Below, one piece after another: positions 52,542 through 60,852 of a stretch of 64,000 bases of DNA (its first letter is position 1; every line of letters starts with the position of its first letter). The position numbers and the translations under genes are program-made. The notes beneath the pieces are model-generated. The model was not told where the DNA came from. It worked only from the letters and a program-made list of their open reading frames with translations, and made no database searches. Source of the DNA: Limnobacter sp. (GTDB lineage: Bacteria > Pseudomonadota > Gammaproteobacteria > Burkholderiales > Burkholderiaceae_B); the NCBI GenBank assembly GCA_029866125.1, contig JARWZZ010000019.1, forward strand, positions 241,782 to 305,781. Direction: 5' to 3'.

Positions 52542-53165
52542 TTAGCTTTGAGGGGGAGCAGGCCCCAAGCCTTTACTCCACGCCCAAGCGGCTAACTCAA
52601 AATCGGTGTGGAGCCCCAGTTTTTGACGAATATGCGATAAATTATTGCTGACAGTTTTGCTGCTTATGCCCAATTGCTCGGCGGCTTGATCAATGGTTTT
52701 TCCTTCCAGCAACAATCGGACAACATCGGTTTCCCGTGCGCTCAGTTCCGATTTTTGTTGCTGGCCTTCAATGTCTTTGGACACATAGGTTTTGCCGCCC
52801 AATGCGTTGCGTAAGGCAAGTACAAGCTCTTCAGGGTCGCTGGACTTGGTGACATAACCTTTGGCACCTAATGCAATGGCTTTTTCTGCAATCACCGGGC
52901 TGTCATGCATGCTGAGCACCAATATTTTGAGCTTCGGCCATTTGATCAACACCCGTTTGATCAAATCCAAACCGCTTTGCCCTGGAAGGCTGATGTCCAA
53001 CACCAGCACATCGCAGTCCTGCAGGCGCAGCAGTTCATAAGCTTGCTCGGAATTACTGGCCTCGCCCACCACTTTCAAGTCATGCTCACAGTCTATAAAA
53101 CGGCGGTAACCTGCGCGCACTGCGGCATGGTCGTCTACTAGAATAATTGCGCTGCAAATGGCCAT
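52542..53165 (-). CDS. NarL/FixJ-type response regulator
   Basis: 207 residues. Receiver domain with the acidic pair VDD near residue 11, phospho-acceptor Asp in VLVLDISLPG, and conserved Lys in GYVTKSSD; C-terminal LuxR HTH (LSARETDVVRLLLEGKTIDQAAEQLG). It is encoded just after the histidine kinase. Regulators of this type control PQQ ethanol oxidation in pseudomonads (ErbR/AgmR, EraR), so it may regulate the same pathway here. Confidence 0.9.
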   Translation of the reverse strand: MAICSAIILVDDHAAVRAGYRRFIDCEHDLKVVGEASNSEQAYELLRLQDCDVLVLDISLPGQSGLDLIKRVLIKWPKLKILVLSMHDSPVIAEKAIALGAKGYVTKSSDPEELVLALRNALGGKTYVSKDIEGQQQKSELSARETDVVRLLLEGKTIDQAAEQLGISSKTVSNNLSHIRQKLGLHTDFELAAWAWSKGLGPAPPQS

Positions 53166-53170
53166 GGGGT

Positions 53171-54394
53171 TTATGCTTTCTCAGTCAAAGGGGCCCAATC
53201 TTGGGGCAATGGAATGCGGCAAGTCAGCTCAAACCTTTCGGCTTGAATGCGCCAATCTGTTTGTCCACCTAAGCTTTGGGCGCGCTCGCGCAAACCCGTC
53301 AATCCAAGTGAGGGTGTAATGGGTTCATGAAGGTTGGAAGCCTGCAGACCATCGTTGTTCACCAACATCACAAATTCCCCGTTGTGGGCGTCCAAGCCCG
53401 CAAGTACCTCCACCCGCTTGGCTTGGCTGTGCCGTGCTGCATTGGTCAACGCCTCCTGCAAAATTCTAAAGATACAGACAGAATGGGCTTCAGGTAGGTG
53501 TTGAACCGACTCTGCCCATGCAAAGTCCACAAACCAGCCGCTGCGCCGCGCCCAGTTTTCCATTAGGTCGAGTGCTGCATCACGCAAGGACACCTCCAGC
53601 AGTAGATGAGGTTTAAGCTCACGCAGTGAGCCCCGCAACCAATGCATCATTTGCTGGCTTTGTTCATTCACAGCCGCAGCGCATTCTTGGGTGGGGCCTT
53701 CGGTGCGTTTCATCAAAAAAGCGGAGTTAACTGAAATGGATGTAAGTAATTGTCCAAAATGGTCGTGTAAATCCTGGGCGATCACCTGACGTTCCTTTTC
53801 TTGCACATTGAGCACATGGCGTAGCAGTTCACTACTGCGCCTTTGCTCCGCCTCCAGTGTACCTATCAGCTGATTCACGCTGTCGGTGATGTCGGCCAAC
53901 TCTTTGATCTGTATGTGAGGCAGAGTTTTTTTCAGTCCATTGGAGTTTCTAATGCCTGTTTCATAGGCTTTCAGCCATGCAACCAAGTCTGACAGGGGTT
54001 GGTCCAATACAGGGCGTAGGCTGTACCACACCACGGCGCCGCTGCCCGCAGCCATTAGCAAAAGCATCAAACCCACCACCATCAACTCACGCCGGGTTTC
54101 AATTTTTTCTAAGTTGGCTTTGCCCTGTGCCAAGCGAGCCTGAATGGCTGCCAAATCGCGTTGTTTGAGAGGTTCAACCCGCATCAAGCTTTGGTGCAAG
54201 TCCCCCACCATCCCTAGTGCGGACTCATATTCTCGGCGTACATCCCTTTGGCCCATGTAAAACACCAATGTGAGGCTCAGGATTAGCCACAGGCCTAGCC
54301 AAGTCATGAGCCTTTTAACCAAGAGTTGGCGTAGAGGCATCCTCAATGCAGGTGGTGGCTTCTGTGTGTCGGATGTGGACATACTTTGTATCAA
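53171..54394 (-). CDS. HisKA_3-type sensor histidine kinase
   Basis: 407 residues. Two membrane helices (about 30-48 and 104-128) bracket a short periplasmic loop of about 55 residues, then a HAMP-like linker, the phospho-accepting His in QDLHDHFGQLLTSI and a HATPase_c domain ending SLGLTGLRERAQSLGG. Cognate of the response regulator (five bases between them). Divergent from the degenerate SoxH-like gene. Confidence 0.9.
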   Translation of the reverse strand: MIQSMSTSDTQKPPPALRMPLRQLLVKRLMTWLGLWLILSLTLVFYMGQRDVRREYESALGMVGDLHQSLMRVEPLKQRDLAAIQARLAQGKANLEKIETRRELMVVGLMLLLMAAGSGAVVWYSLRPVLDQPLSDLVAWLKAYETGIRNSNGLKKTLPHIQIKELADITDSVNQLIGTLEAEQRRSSELLRHVLNVQEKERQVIAQDLHDHFGQLLTSISVNSAFLMKRTEGPTQECAAAVNEQSQQMMHWLRGSLRELKPHLLLEVSLRDAALDLMENWARRSGWFVDFAWAESVQHLPEAHSVCIFRILQEALTNAARHSQAKRVEVLAGLDAHNGEFVMLVNNDGLQASNLHEPITPSLGLTGLRERAQSLGGQTDWRIQAERFELTCRIPLPQDWAPLTEKA

Positions 54395-54483
54395 GTTGGC
54401 GGTTGTTGGAATAGGTCAGCCCCGGGTATAGCCCTCCCCCCGAGCCCATATTCGGTTATCCTACACGCTGCGATCTTATTATA

Positions 54484-55566
54484 TTGACTGGGTATTCCGC
54501 TTTGTTTTCTCTATTTCTCCGGGCAAGTTCAGCCCTTGTACTTTCTGTTGCTTTTTTCCATGCTGGGTTTTTTCAGGCAGCCTTCGCCGCGGATGAATCA
54601 AAGTCCACCGGGGCCGTTATTTTTAGCACCTCTGGCGCAGAAAGTGTGGAGCGTTGCTGGAAGTCCTACAGCCCTACGGTTTTTGAATGGACCTGCGCGG
54701 CTGAACATTTGCCTGCAAGTGCCCAAGCATTTGCTTTGTCCATCTGGGTGTTAGACAGCCCTAAAGCCTTGCTGGTGTTGGACACGGGTGCCACTGCCAG
54801 CGTGGGTGTTGCTGCAGCAACGGCCATTTCGCAAAAATTTGCGGGCAAGCCTTTTTTCATTCTTAACACACAGCCCAAGGCAGAGCATGTGCTGGGCAAT
54901 GTCGGGTTTAAAGAACTTTGGGCCAAGAATTTACCCGCCGGTCAAACTTTTGAAAGCCGACTTGCTGCAGGCCAGCAAACTGCAAAGTTGATGGCGCAGC
55001 GCTGCCCTGATTGCATCAAACTGCTTGCTGAACGCATGGGTGCCCAAGCAATTGCGGGCACGCAGCCAGTTATTCCAGCCTTTGCGTTGACCGCGAAACG
55101 GGGCAATTTGGGCGTGCTGGGCATTGGTTTTAAGCCTTGGCTTTACGAATTGGAGTCCAACTTAGACAGCGAACAAACCTTGATTGTGCGCAACAAGGAC
55201 ATGGGCATCGAGTGGGTGGCCAATTTGGTACAGCCCCAGGTTGTTCCTGATTTGCATGAAGGCAATGTGGTTGAACGTATTGATTTTTTAGGTAAGTTGC
55301 ACACCCGCTTGCATGATGGGGACAAATTACTGGGCTCGTTTGGGCAGATTGAACCCATCTGGGTGAGACGCAATTTGCGTTACTTTGCCGACCTGCAGCT
55401 GGACGTGTTGACCAAATCCAGTCAAGGCACCTCTGAAGTGGAAATAATCAATCAATCGACTGGTGACTTAAAAAGCGCACAACCGCAGTTGGATGCGAAG
55501 TCGCTTGAGGTACACCAATTAAATGTTCAAAGGGTGTACCGCCAAGTCGAGAAAATGGCGTTTTAA
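54484..55566 (+). CDS. Degenerate SoxH-related MBL-fold protein
   Basis: 360 residues from a TTG at 54484, with signal peptide to about residue 36 (AAFA); another TTG lies at 54502. It resembles the metallohydrolase at 29926: the strand ILNTQPKAEHVLGN aligns with ALNLHPDYFLGN. Compared with HxHxDH, its ligand positions read Gln130, Lys132, Glu134 and His135, and the later SHG His is Phe286. So the metal site is almost certainly lost. Probably a non-catalytic relative acting in the quinoprotein relay; alternatively an unrelated periplasmic binding role. Confidence 0.7.
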   Translation: MTGYSALFSLFLRASSALVLSVAFFHAGFFQAAFAADESKSTGAVIFSTSGAESVERCWKSYSPTVFEWTCAAEHLPASAQAFALSIWVLDSPKALLVLDTGATASVGVAAATAISQKFAGKPFFILNTQPKAEHVLGNVGFKELWAKNLPAGQTFESRLAAGQQTAKLMAQRCPDCIKLLAERMGAQAIAGTQPVIPAFALTAKRGNLGVLGIGFKPWLYELESNLDSEQTLIVRNKDMGIEWVANLVQPQVVPDLHEGNVVERIDFLGKLHTRLHDGDKLLGSFGQIEPIWVRRNLRYFADLQLDVLTKSSQGTSEVEIINQSTGDLKSAQPQLDAKSLEVHQLNVQRVYRQVEKMAF

Positions 55567-55699
55567 AAAGCCCGGCTTTTTGGGTTTGCTGGAACAGGCT
55601 TTGCTTTGTTTGTGGATAGGTATGACCTGCAACTTTGGGCTTTTTGTATTGTGCCAAGTTGCAACACTCTAAACACCACAATCAATAAGAGAGCACGCC

Positions 55700-56431
55700 G
55701 TGAAGCGATCCAACACCCATGCGGTGTTTTTGAATTGGGCCATTTTGGCCTCCCTGCTTGTATTTGGCACTTGTGTGTCCTGGGATTTGGGGCTGATTCA
55801 AAAAACTTACCTGCTAGACAGCTCCCGTATTTGTTTGTTTATCTTTGTTGGCTGCATCGCAGGCACCCTCATGGCGGGCTGGCGCAGCCATTTCCTTGCC
55901 ACCCAATTTGGCCTATTGTGTCAATTGCAAGAATTGGTGGCCACTGCGGGCTGGCGCGCCTTGCATGACAAAGCGGTTTACCCCTTGGGCGTTTCCATTT
56001 GTTATGACTATGTGTGCCATCAAGACCCCAAAGCCCACCCTTCTGAAAGCCAGTTATTGGCTGAGGTGATGTCAGAGAAGGCCCGTGGGCCGCATCAGGT
56101 CGGTTGGTTTATCAATGGACTGCTGATTAAGCTGGGTTTGTTGGGCACCGTGGTTGGGTTTGTGATGATGTTGAGTTCTATCGATGGCTTGGCGGATTTG
56201 GACATCAAAGACATCAAAAACCTCATGCAGCAAATGACCACCGGCATGGGCGTTGCCATGTACACCACCTTGGTGGGGCTGATTGGCAGTGTGTTTTTGG
56301 GTATGCAGTTTTTGTATTTGGACAGGCAGGCCGACCGTTTGGTGGCCGACACAGTCACCTTCGCACACCGATACAATTCCGCGCACGACCCTAGGGTGGA
56401 AACCGCGTTGGCAATCCAGGCAAGGGTTTAA
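55700..56431 (+). CDS. MotA/TolQ/ExbB-like proton channel subunit
   Basis: 243 residues, GTG start. Four hydrophobic helices (about 12-32, 36-54, 136-160, 178-206). The last pair carries the family signature GMGVAMYTTLVGLIGS. This is the stator fold that couples proton flow to work at the envelope. First of four packed genes, with the ExbD-like gene six bases downstream. Confidence 0.82.
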   Translation: MKRSNTHAVFLNWAILASLLVFGTCVSWDLGLIQKTYLLDSSRICLFIFVGCIAGTLMAGWRSHFLATQFGLLCQLQELVATAGWRALHDKAVYPLGVSICYDYVCHQDPKAHPSESQLLAEVMSEKARGPHQVGWFINGLLIKLGLLGTVVGFVMMLSSIDGLADLDIKDIKNLMQQMTTGMGVAMYTTLVGLIGSVFLGMQFLYLDRQADRLVADTVTFAHRYNSAHDPRVETALAIQARV

Positions 56432-56436
56432 GCGGC

Positions 56437-57045
56437 GTGGCCCTCTTCAAACACAGCAGTATGGACGAGGTAGATCCCTTTACCGACCTGCTTTTCAATG
56501 CGCTGCTTACCTTTACCTTCCTATTTTTGATTGCCTTGTTTTTGCTCAACCCTCCTGCAAAAAGTGGAATTATTGACCCCAAGGCGGAGTTTCTAATGAC
56601 GGTCAGTTGGCCTGACAACAACCCCAATGACATTGATGTGTGGGCGCAGGGGCCGGGTGGGCAACAGGTTTGGTTTATGCGACCGCAAGACGGACTGATG
56701 CACATTGACCGGGATGATCGGGGTTTGGCCAACGACACTCAAACTTTGGATGGCGTGGAAATCAAAAATCCATTGAATCAAGAGGTGCTGACCTTGCGTG
56801 GACGCACACCCGGCGAATATGTAATCAACCTGCATTACTACAAAACCGAAGATCAAACACCGGTGGCTGTGAATGTGTACTTGGCTGAGGTCAACCCCAA
56901 ACTGAAAGTGCTGCACTACGCCACGGTGACACTGAACACCGAGGGCGACGAGGCGACCGCCATGCGTTTTACGATCGATGGCAATGGAAAGGTTGGCGAA
57001 ATAAATAAACTCCAAAAATCAATTGTGAAGGCTGCAAAACAATGA
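56437..57045 (+). CDS. ExbD-like protein with extra beta-rich periplasmic domain
   Basis: 202 residues from GTG 56437 (ATG at 56461 also possible). One membrane helix starts at Asp17 (DPFTDLLFNALLTFTFLF), matching the proton-binding Asp of ExbD/TolR/MotB. The periplasmic part is not the usual ExbD domain: about 60-180 reads SWPDNNPNDIDVWAQGPGGQQVW and GEYVINLHYYK, like DUF2135-type beta-sandwich domains. There is no OmpA-like peptidoglycan-binding domain. Partner of the upstream channel subunit. Confidence 0.78.
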   Translation: MALFKHSSMDEVDPFTDLLFNALLTFTFLFLIALFLLNPPAKSGIIDPKAEFLMTVSWPDNNPNDIDVWAQGPGGQQVWFMRPQDGLMHIDRDDRGLANDTQTLDGVEIKNPLNQEVLTLRGRTPGEYVINLHYYKTEDQTPVAVNVYLAEVNPKLKVLHYATVTLNTEGDEATAMRFTIDGNGKVGEINKLQKSIVKAAKQ

Positions 57046-57557
57046 ATGAAGTACTGGTCGCGCTGAGCTTTGCCTATGCGTTTTTAACAGCACTGTTGCT
57101 GCTGGCCTTGGCCTACGGCCGCTTACCCATGTGGTGCAAACTGGGTTTGGTGCTGGTTTCCGTGGGTTTTTATTGGGTTAGTTATCAAGGCTGGAGCGAG
57201 TCCCAAGGTTGGCCCAGCAACAAGCCATTCCCCAAACGGTTCTTGTTGCATTCAGCGGTGATTGAGGAGCCCGATTCGGACTTGGGCAGCAAAGGGCGCA
57301 TTTTTGTGTGGGCCAGCGATTTGGATGGCAACGTGCCCGCCGACACGCCAAGGGCTTATGTCATTGGCTACGATCAGCGTTTGCACACCAAAATTGCGGA
57401 GGCCCAGCGCAAGCTTAAAACAGGGAATTTGCAGATTGGTGAAGTAGGCGGGGAGTTGTTCGACCCTCAGGCCACCCGCGACCCCAACCGGATTGCCGAC
57501 AAAAAGATTGATTTGGAATTCACCGATTTGCCAGAACCCCAGTTGCCGGAAAAATAA
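57042..57557 (+). CDS. Membrane protein of the ExbB/ExbD-like cluster
   Basis: 171 residues, not recognised. Two N-terminal membrane helices (about 4-25 and 30-48), then a soluble, probably periplasmic domain of about 115 residues with many acidic positions. Overlaps the ExbD-like gene by four bases (ATGA). Likely an extra subunit of the same complex. Confidence 0.65.
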   Translation: MNEVLVALSFAYAFLTALLLLALAYGRLPMWCKLGLVLVSVGFYWVSYQGWSESQGWPSNKPFPKRFLLHSAVIEEPDSDLGSKGRIFVWASDLDGNVPADTPRAYVIGYDQRLHTKIAEAQRKLKTGNLQIGEVGGELFDPQATRDPNRIADKKIDLEFTDLPEPQLPEK

Positions 57558-57559
57558 GC

Positions 57560-58288
57560 ATGACCTTCATTCGTCAATCCATGGCCTTGGCATTGAGCAC
57601 GATAGCACTGGGCTCCTGCGGTCAAGCGTTTAACTCCAGTGACTATTTTCCCACCGAAAAAGGTACGCGGTGGACTTACACCCTCAGCTATGAATTGCCG
57701 GGTAGTAAGCGTCAAACGCAACTTAGCCTAAGCGCAGTGGGCGAAAAACCGGTGTATTTGCCGGAAAGCAGAAAGGAGTTTTACCCGGTACGCCAAAGTG
57801 GGCAGGGTAACGATTACTACATAGATGAGAAGGCAGATGGCTACTACCGCGTGGCCAAGCGTCTGGTGGTTGAGCTTAAGCCCAAGCCAGATGCCAAACC
57901 CTTATTGATTTTACCCAAAGGTAAAAACCTACGATTGGGATACACCTGGAGTGCAGTGGGTAACCCGTACACCGTTCAGTGGCAGCCACCTTTTACTGAA
58001 ATGAATGCCAGCATCAAGCCGTTTGATTTGCTGTATGAAATTGCGGGTTTGAACGACACCGTGGAAACGCCCGTCGGTAAATTCGAGAATTGCATCAAGG
58101 TGGAAGCCTTTGGGCGTATGACTATTTATGCCGACCCCAGAACAGGCTATAAAGAGGTGGATGTAGTCCACCGGGAGTGGTATGCCCCCGGTGTGGGTTT
58201 GGTCAAGCTGGAACGTGAAGAACCCGTCGAGCTGAACGTGATTCAGGGAGGTAAGCTAAGCATGGTGCTTACCCGGTTTGAACGCTAA
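57560..58288 (+). CDS. Lipoprotein of the ExbB/ExbD-like cluster
   Basis: 242 residues with a lipoprotein signal peptide (LGSC, lipidated Cys20) and a beta-rich domain starting YFPTEKGTRWTYTL, similar in style to lipoproteins of unknown function with a WTY start. Follows the membrane protein by two bases. Residue 21 is Gln rather than Asp, so outer-membrane sorting is expected by the +2 rule. Confidence 0.7.
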   Translation: MTFIRQSMALALSTIALGSCGQAFNSSDYFPTEKGTRWTYTLSYELPGSKRQTQLSLSAVGEKPVYLPESRKEFYPVRQSGQGNDYYIDEKADGYYRVAKRLVVELKPKPDAKPLLILPKGKNLRLGYTWSAVGNPYTVQWQPPFTEMNASIKPFDLLYEIAGLNDTVETPVGKFENCIKVEAFGRMTIYADPRTGYKEVDVVHREWYAPGVGLVKLEREEPVELNVIQGGKLSMVLTRFER

Positions 58289-58309
58289 CGCCCCCCAAAC
58301 TTATAGCAC

Positions 58310-59011
58310 CTAGCCCTTTGGCAAAGCATAAGCGTCGCCCTGCTGCGACCACACCCACCAAGCAGTCACTTCGGTGGTTCGGTATTCAGGGCTCATGTTC
58401 GCGTAACCCCGGTCCATCAGCAAATTGTAGAAGTCATTTAGAGAAAGTGGTTCGGGGGAGGCAACCATATCCGCCACCGCTTCGAAAAACAGCCTCTGCT
58501 TTTCTTCGGGTTTGTGGCGTGCCGAATGTCCAAGCGCAGTTAACTCACGTTCCGACCAGCGTTCCGGTCCGCCTAGCATGTCAACTACTGCCGGGTCGGT
58601 TAAGTCATAAATGAGTGGATACCGTTCCTGATCACTTCCATTGAGGTAGTAGTCAAGAAATGGCCCTGTGCCATTGGCCTGTCCATTTCCATCTCGGATG
58701 AAGGTAGGGGGTGTTGGGTCATCCGGGTTAATATACGCTTGGATCGTATCACCCCAGTCTGGGCCACCCATGCCCAACGGAGTGTTTACACCCATCGGGT
58801 TGTAGACAGGGGCGCCGCCGCCGGCAGGTATTCCACCGCCTCCACCACCGCCGCCGTGGCCACCACCCCCAGCGCCACCCACGCCGCAGGCTCCACCACC
58901 ACCGCCACCCCCATGGCCACCCCCGCCGGCAGCTGGGCCGCAAGCTCCGCCACCACCTTTAGCAGCACCACCACAAGCACCAATTGCTTCAACCGGATTA
59001 CATGCACCCAT
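58310..59011 (-). CDS. Glycine-rich N-terminus protein, effector-like
   Basis: 233 residues, not recognised. Starts MGACNPVEAIGACGG; residues about 12-66 are almost only Gly with His, Ala and Cys. A folded domain (about 85-230) rich in Asp, Tyr and Trp follows. No signal peptide. AGGGAG precedes the ATG, and a GAACT-N15-CCACTTA promoter lies 38 bases upstream. The MGAC start could accept N-myristoylation and palmitoylation inside a eukaryotic cell, a known trick of type III effectors, but this is speculative. The Gly tract is GC-rich and low-complexity compared with its neighbours. Confidence 0.6.
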   Translation of the reverse strand: MGACNPVEAIGACGGAAKGGGGACGPAAGGGGHGGGGGGGACGVGGAGGGGHGGGGGGGGIPAGGGAPVYNPMGVNTPLGMGGPDWGDTIQAYINPDDPTPPTFIRDGNGQANGTGPFLDYYLNGSDQERYPLIYDLTDPAVVDMLGGPERWSERELTALGHSARHKPEEKQRLFFEAVADMVASPEPLSLNDFYNLLMDRGYANMSPEYRTTEVTAWWVWSQQGDAYALPKG

Positions 59012-59048
59012 TTGCGCTCTCCCTTAAAATAGTTCTGCAAGTACTAGT

Positions 59049-59076
59049 TAAGTGGATTTTGTAATCACAAAGTTCG
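59049..59076 (-). promoter_or_regulatory. hrp-box-like ECF promoter
   Basis: Minus strand CGAACT (59076-59071), 15 bases, CCACTTA (59055-59049), 37 bases before the ATG at 59011. Same spacing and -10 as the copy at 6502-6529. Confidence 0.6.
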
Positions 59077-59085
59077 CAAAAAAAT

Positions 59086-59697
59086 CTAATGTTTTGTCGA
59101 AAGCTCTACTTCCACATAATGCCCACCCATTTTTGCGATTCCCCGCGCAAACTCTTCAAGGGTGAATTGTGGGTTGGGTTGGCTGAGGTAACGCAGGGTG
59201 GTAAAAACCCCGCTGTTAATCAGTACATAAGCCACCACGGGCAGGTTGGGTACATTCAAGTGCTCGGGGTGGGCAAAGGTGTGGGCTGTAAACAGGTCGG
59301 TCAGTGCCCTGTACACCTTTCCAAGTTTGTCCATGCGCTCCAGCATCATCGATTCTTGCAAGCAGCGCAGGTACCTTTCGTCATTTTGGCGTAGCAGCTT
59401 TGCCAGTTCGACAATCATTTCATACACCGCTTCTGTAAGCGAAACCCGAACAAGCCTTGGAGTTAACCCCTTAATCATGGCTGCAATCTCCTGAGTAAGT
59501 TGCTCGCTCATGGCCGCAAAAATCTCGTCCTTGTTGTTGAAGTATTCGTAAATACTGGCAACCCCAATACCCGCAGCATCCGCAATATTCCTTGTTGTAG
59601 CCCCTTTGATGCCTTCCTTCGCCACAACAATAAAGCCTGCTTCAATGATGGCTGCATAGGTGTGCTTGGCTCGTGTTTGGGTGGGTTTTCTGGGCAT
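59086..59697 (-). CDS. TetR-family regulator
   Basis: 203 residues. N-terminal HTH (AGFIVVAKEGIKGATTRNIADAAGIGVASIYEYFNNKDEIFAAM) typical of TetR with a ligand-binding C-terminal half. Divergent from the SDR-diiron-BVMO genes, with a CAAAC-N4-GTTTT operator candidate between. Probably a repressor of that operon and of itself. Confidence 0.9.
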   Translation of the reverse strand: MPRKPTQTRAKHTYAAIIEAGFIVVAKEGIKGATTRNIADAAGIGVASIYEYFNNKDEIFAAMSEQLTQEIAAMIKGLTPRLVRVSLTEAVYEMIVELAKLLRQNDERYLRCLQESMMLERMDKLGKVYRALTDLFTAHTFAHPEHLNVPNLPVVAYVLINSGVFTTLRYLSQPNPQFTLEEFARGIAKMGGHYVEVELSTKH

Positions 59698-59755
59698 GTG
59701 CCGCCTCGTTTGGGGTGGTATTTTTTGGGGGTTAAATATCCGAATTGAATCCGAA

Positions 59756-59769
59756 CAAACGTTCGTTTT
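59756..59769. promoter_or_regulatory. Candidate TetR operator
   Basis: CAAAC-GTTC-GTTTT, similar to the PsrA-type box GAAAC-N4-GTTTC, in the 107-base gap between the divergent TetR and SDR genes. Confidence 0.45.
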
Positions 59770-59804
59770 AATATGACATCATTCAATGTCATGGTCAATA
59801 CGAA

Positions 59805-60737
59805 ATGTTTAATCGAAACAAACTCTCTAGGGGTGCAAATGCGGTGGTGACCGGTGCCGGCAGTGGTATTGGCCGCGCATTTGCGATGGAAGTGGCCCGC
59901 CGGGGCGGTCAAGTGGTGTGTTCTGACATCAGCCTTGAACGCGCTCAGGAAACAGTGGACCTGATCATGGCCGAGGTGGCGGGCAAGTTGAAAAATCCAG
60001 ACTTGGTGTTCAAAGCGCGGGCATGGGCTTTTCAATGTGATGTAAGCGAGCTGGAGCAAGTGCAAGCCATGGCCGACTTTGCTGAGGATTGTTTTGGCGG
60101 TACAGCCGATTGCACGGCCATTAATTTGGTGGTGAATAACGCAGGCGTGGGCATCGGCGGCAAGCCAATTGGCGAAACCTCGATTGAAGATTGGAAGTGG
60201 ACCATGGGCGTCAACCTGTGGGGTGTTATCCACGGTTGCCATGTGTTTGCACCCCGTTTGCGTGCACGTGCGGCCATGGGTAAAAAACCAGTCGAGCACA
60301 AACTGGGCAAGGTGGAAAGCCACAAGCTGGGTGTGATCAATGTTGCATCCACGGCCAGCTTTGCTGCGGCACCTTTGATGGGGCCTTACAACGCAACCAA
60401 AGCCGCTGCGCTGGCTGTGTCAGAAACCTTGGCGGCCGAAATGGCAGGCACAGGCATTCAAGTCACGGCTTTGTGCCCCACCTTTGTGAAGACCAACATC
60501 GCCAAAGACGGGCGCATCTCTGCCCAGTCCAGCAAATTGGCACAGAAGATTATGGACATCACCGGCGTAACGCCAGAAAGCGTAGTCAAGAAAACGCTGG
60601 ATGCAGCCGACCGTGGCGAGATGTATGTGTTGCCACAGTTGGATGCGCGCACCATTTGGCGCCTCAAGCGCTTGGTGCCCTCGATGTACACCAGCGGTGC
60701 CGGGCTGCTGAACCGTTTGGCCAAGCAAGCTTTGTAA
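59805..60737 (+). CDS. Short-chain dehydrogenase/reductase
   Basis: 310 residues, Rossmann fold with TGAGSGIG near residue 19 and the catalytic YNATK with an upstream Ser (STASF). Longer than the 250-residue norm because of an insertion in the middle and a C-terminal helix region. It likely makes or uses the ketone substrate of the neighbouring Baeyer-Villiger monooxygenase. Confidence 0.88.
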   Translation: MFNRNKLSRGANAVVTGAGSGIGRAFAMEVARRGGQVVCSDISLERAQETVDLIMAEVAGKLKNPDLVFKARAWAFQCDVSELEQVQAMADFAEDCFGGTADCTAINLVVNNAGVGIGGKPIGETSIEDWKWTMGVNLWGVIHGCHVFAPRLRARAAMGKKPVEHKLGKVESHKLGVINVASTASFAAAPLMGPYNATKAAALAVSETLAAEMAGTGIQVTALCPTFVKTNIAKDGRISAQSSKLAQKIMDITGVTPESVVKKTLDAADRGEMYVLPQLDARTIWRLKRLVPSMYTSGAGLLNRLAKQAL

Positions 60738-60852
60738 ATAAGGTTTATGGGCAAGCTTGAAGTGCTGCCTGATTTGATAGTGGACTTGTTTGAACCGTAT
60801 GTCAGGCTCATGTGTTGAGCTTGTTCTTTTACCTGTAGTAAGGAGTAAAAAA

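Noticed and set aside
55700..58288. Possible Zorya-type anti-phage system
   Set aside because: The channel subunit fits, but there is no OmpA-like peptidoglycan-binding domain in the second protein and no helicase or nuclease partner.
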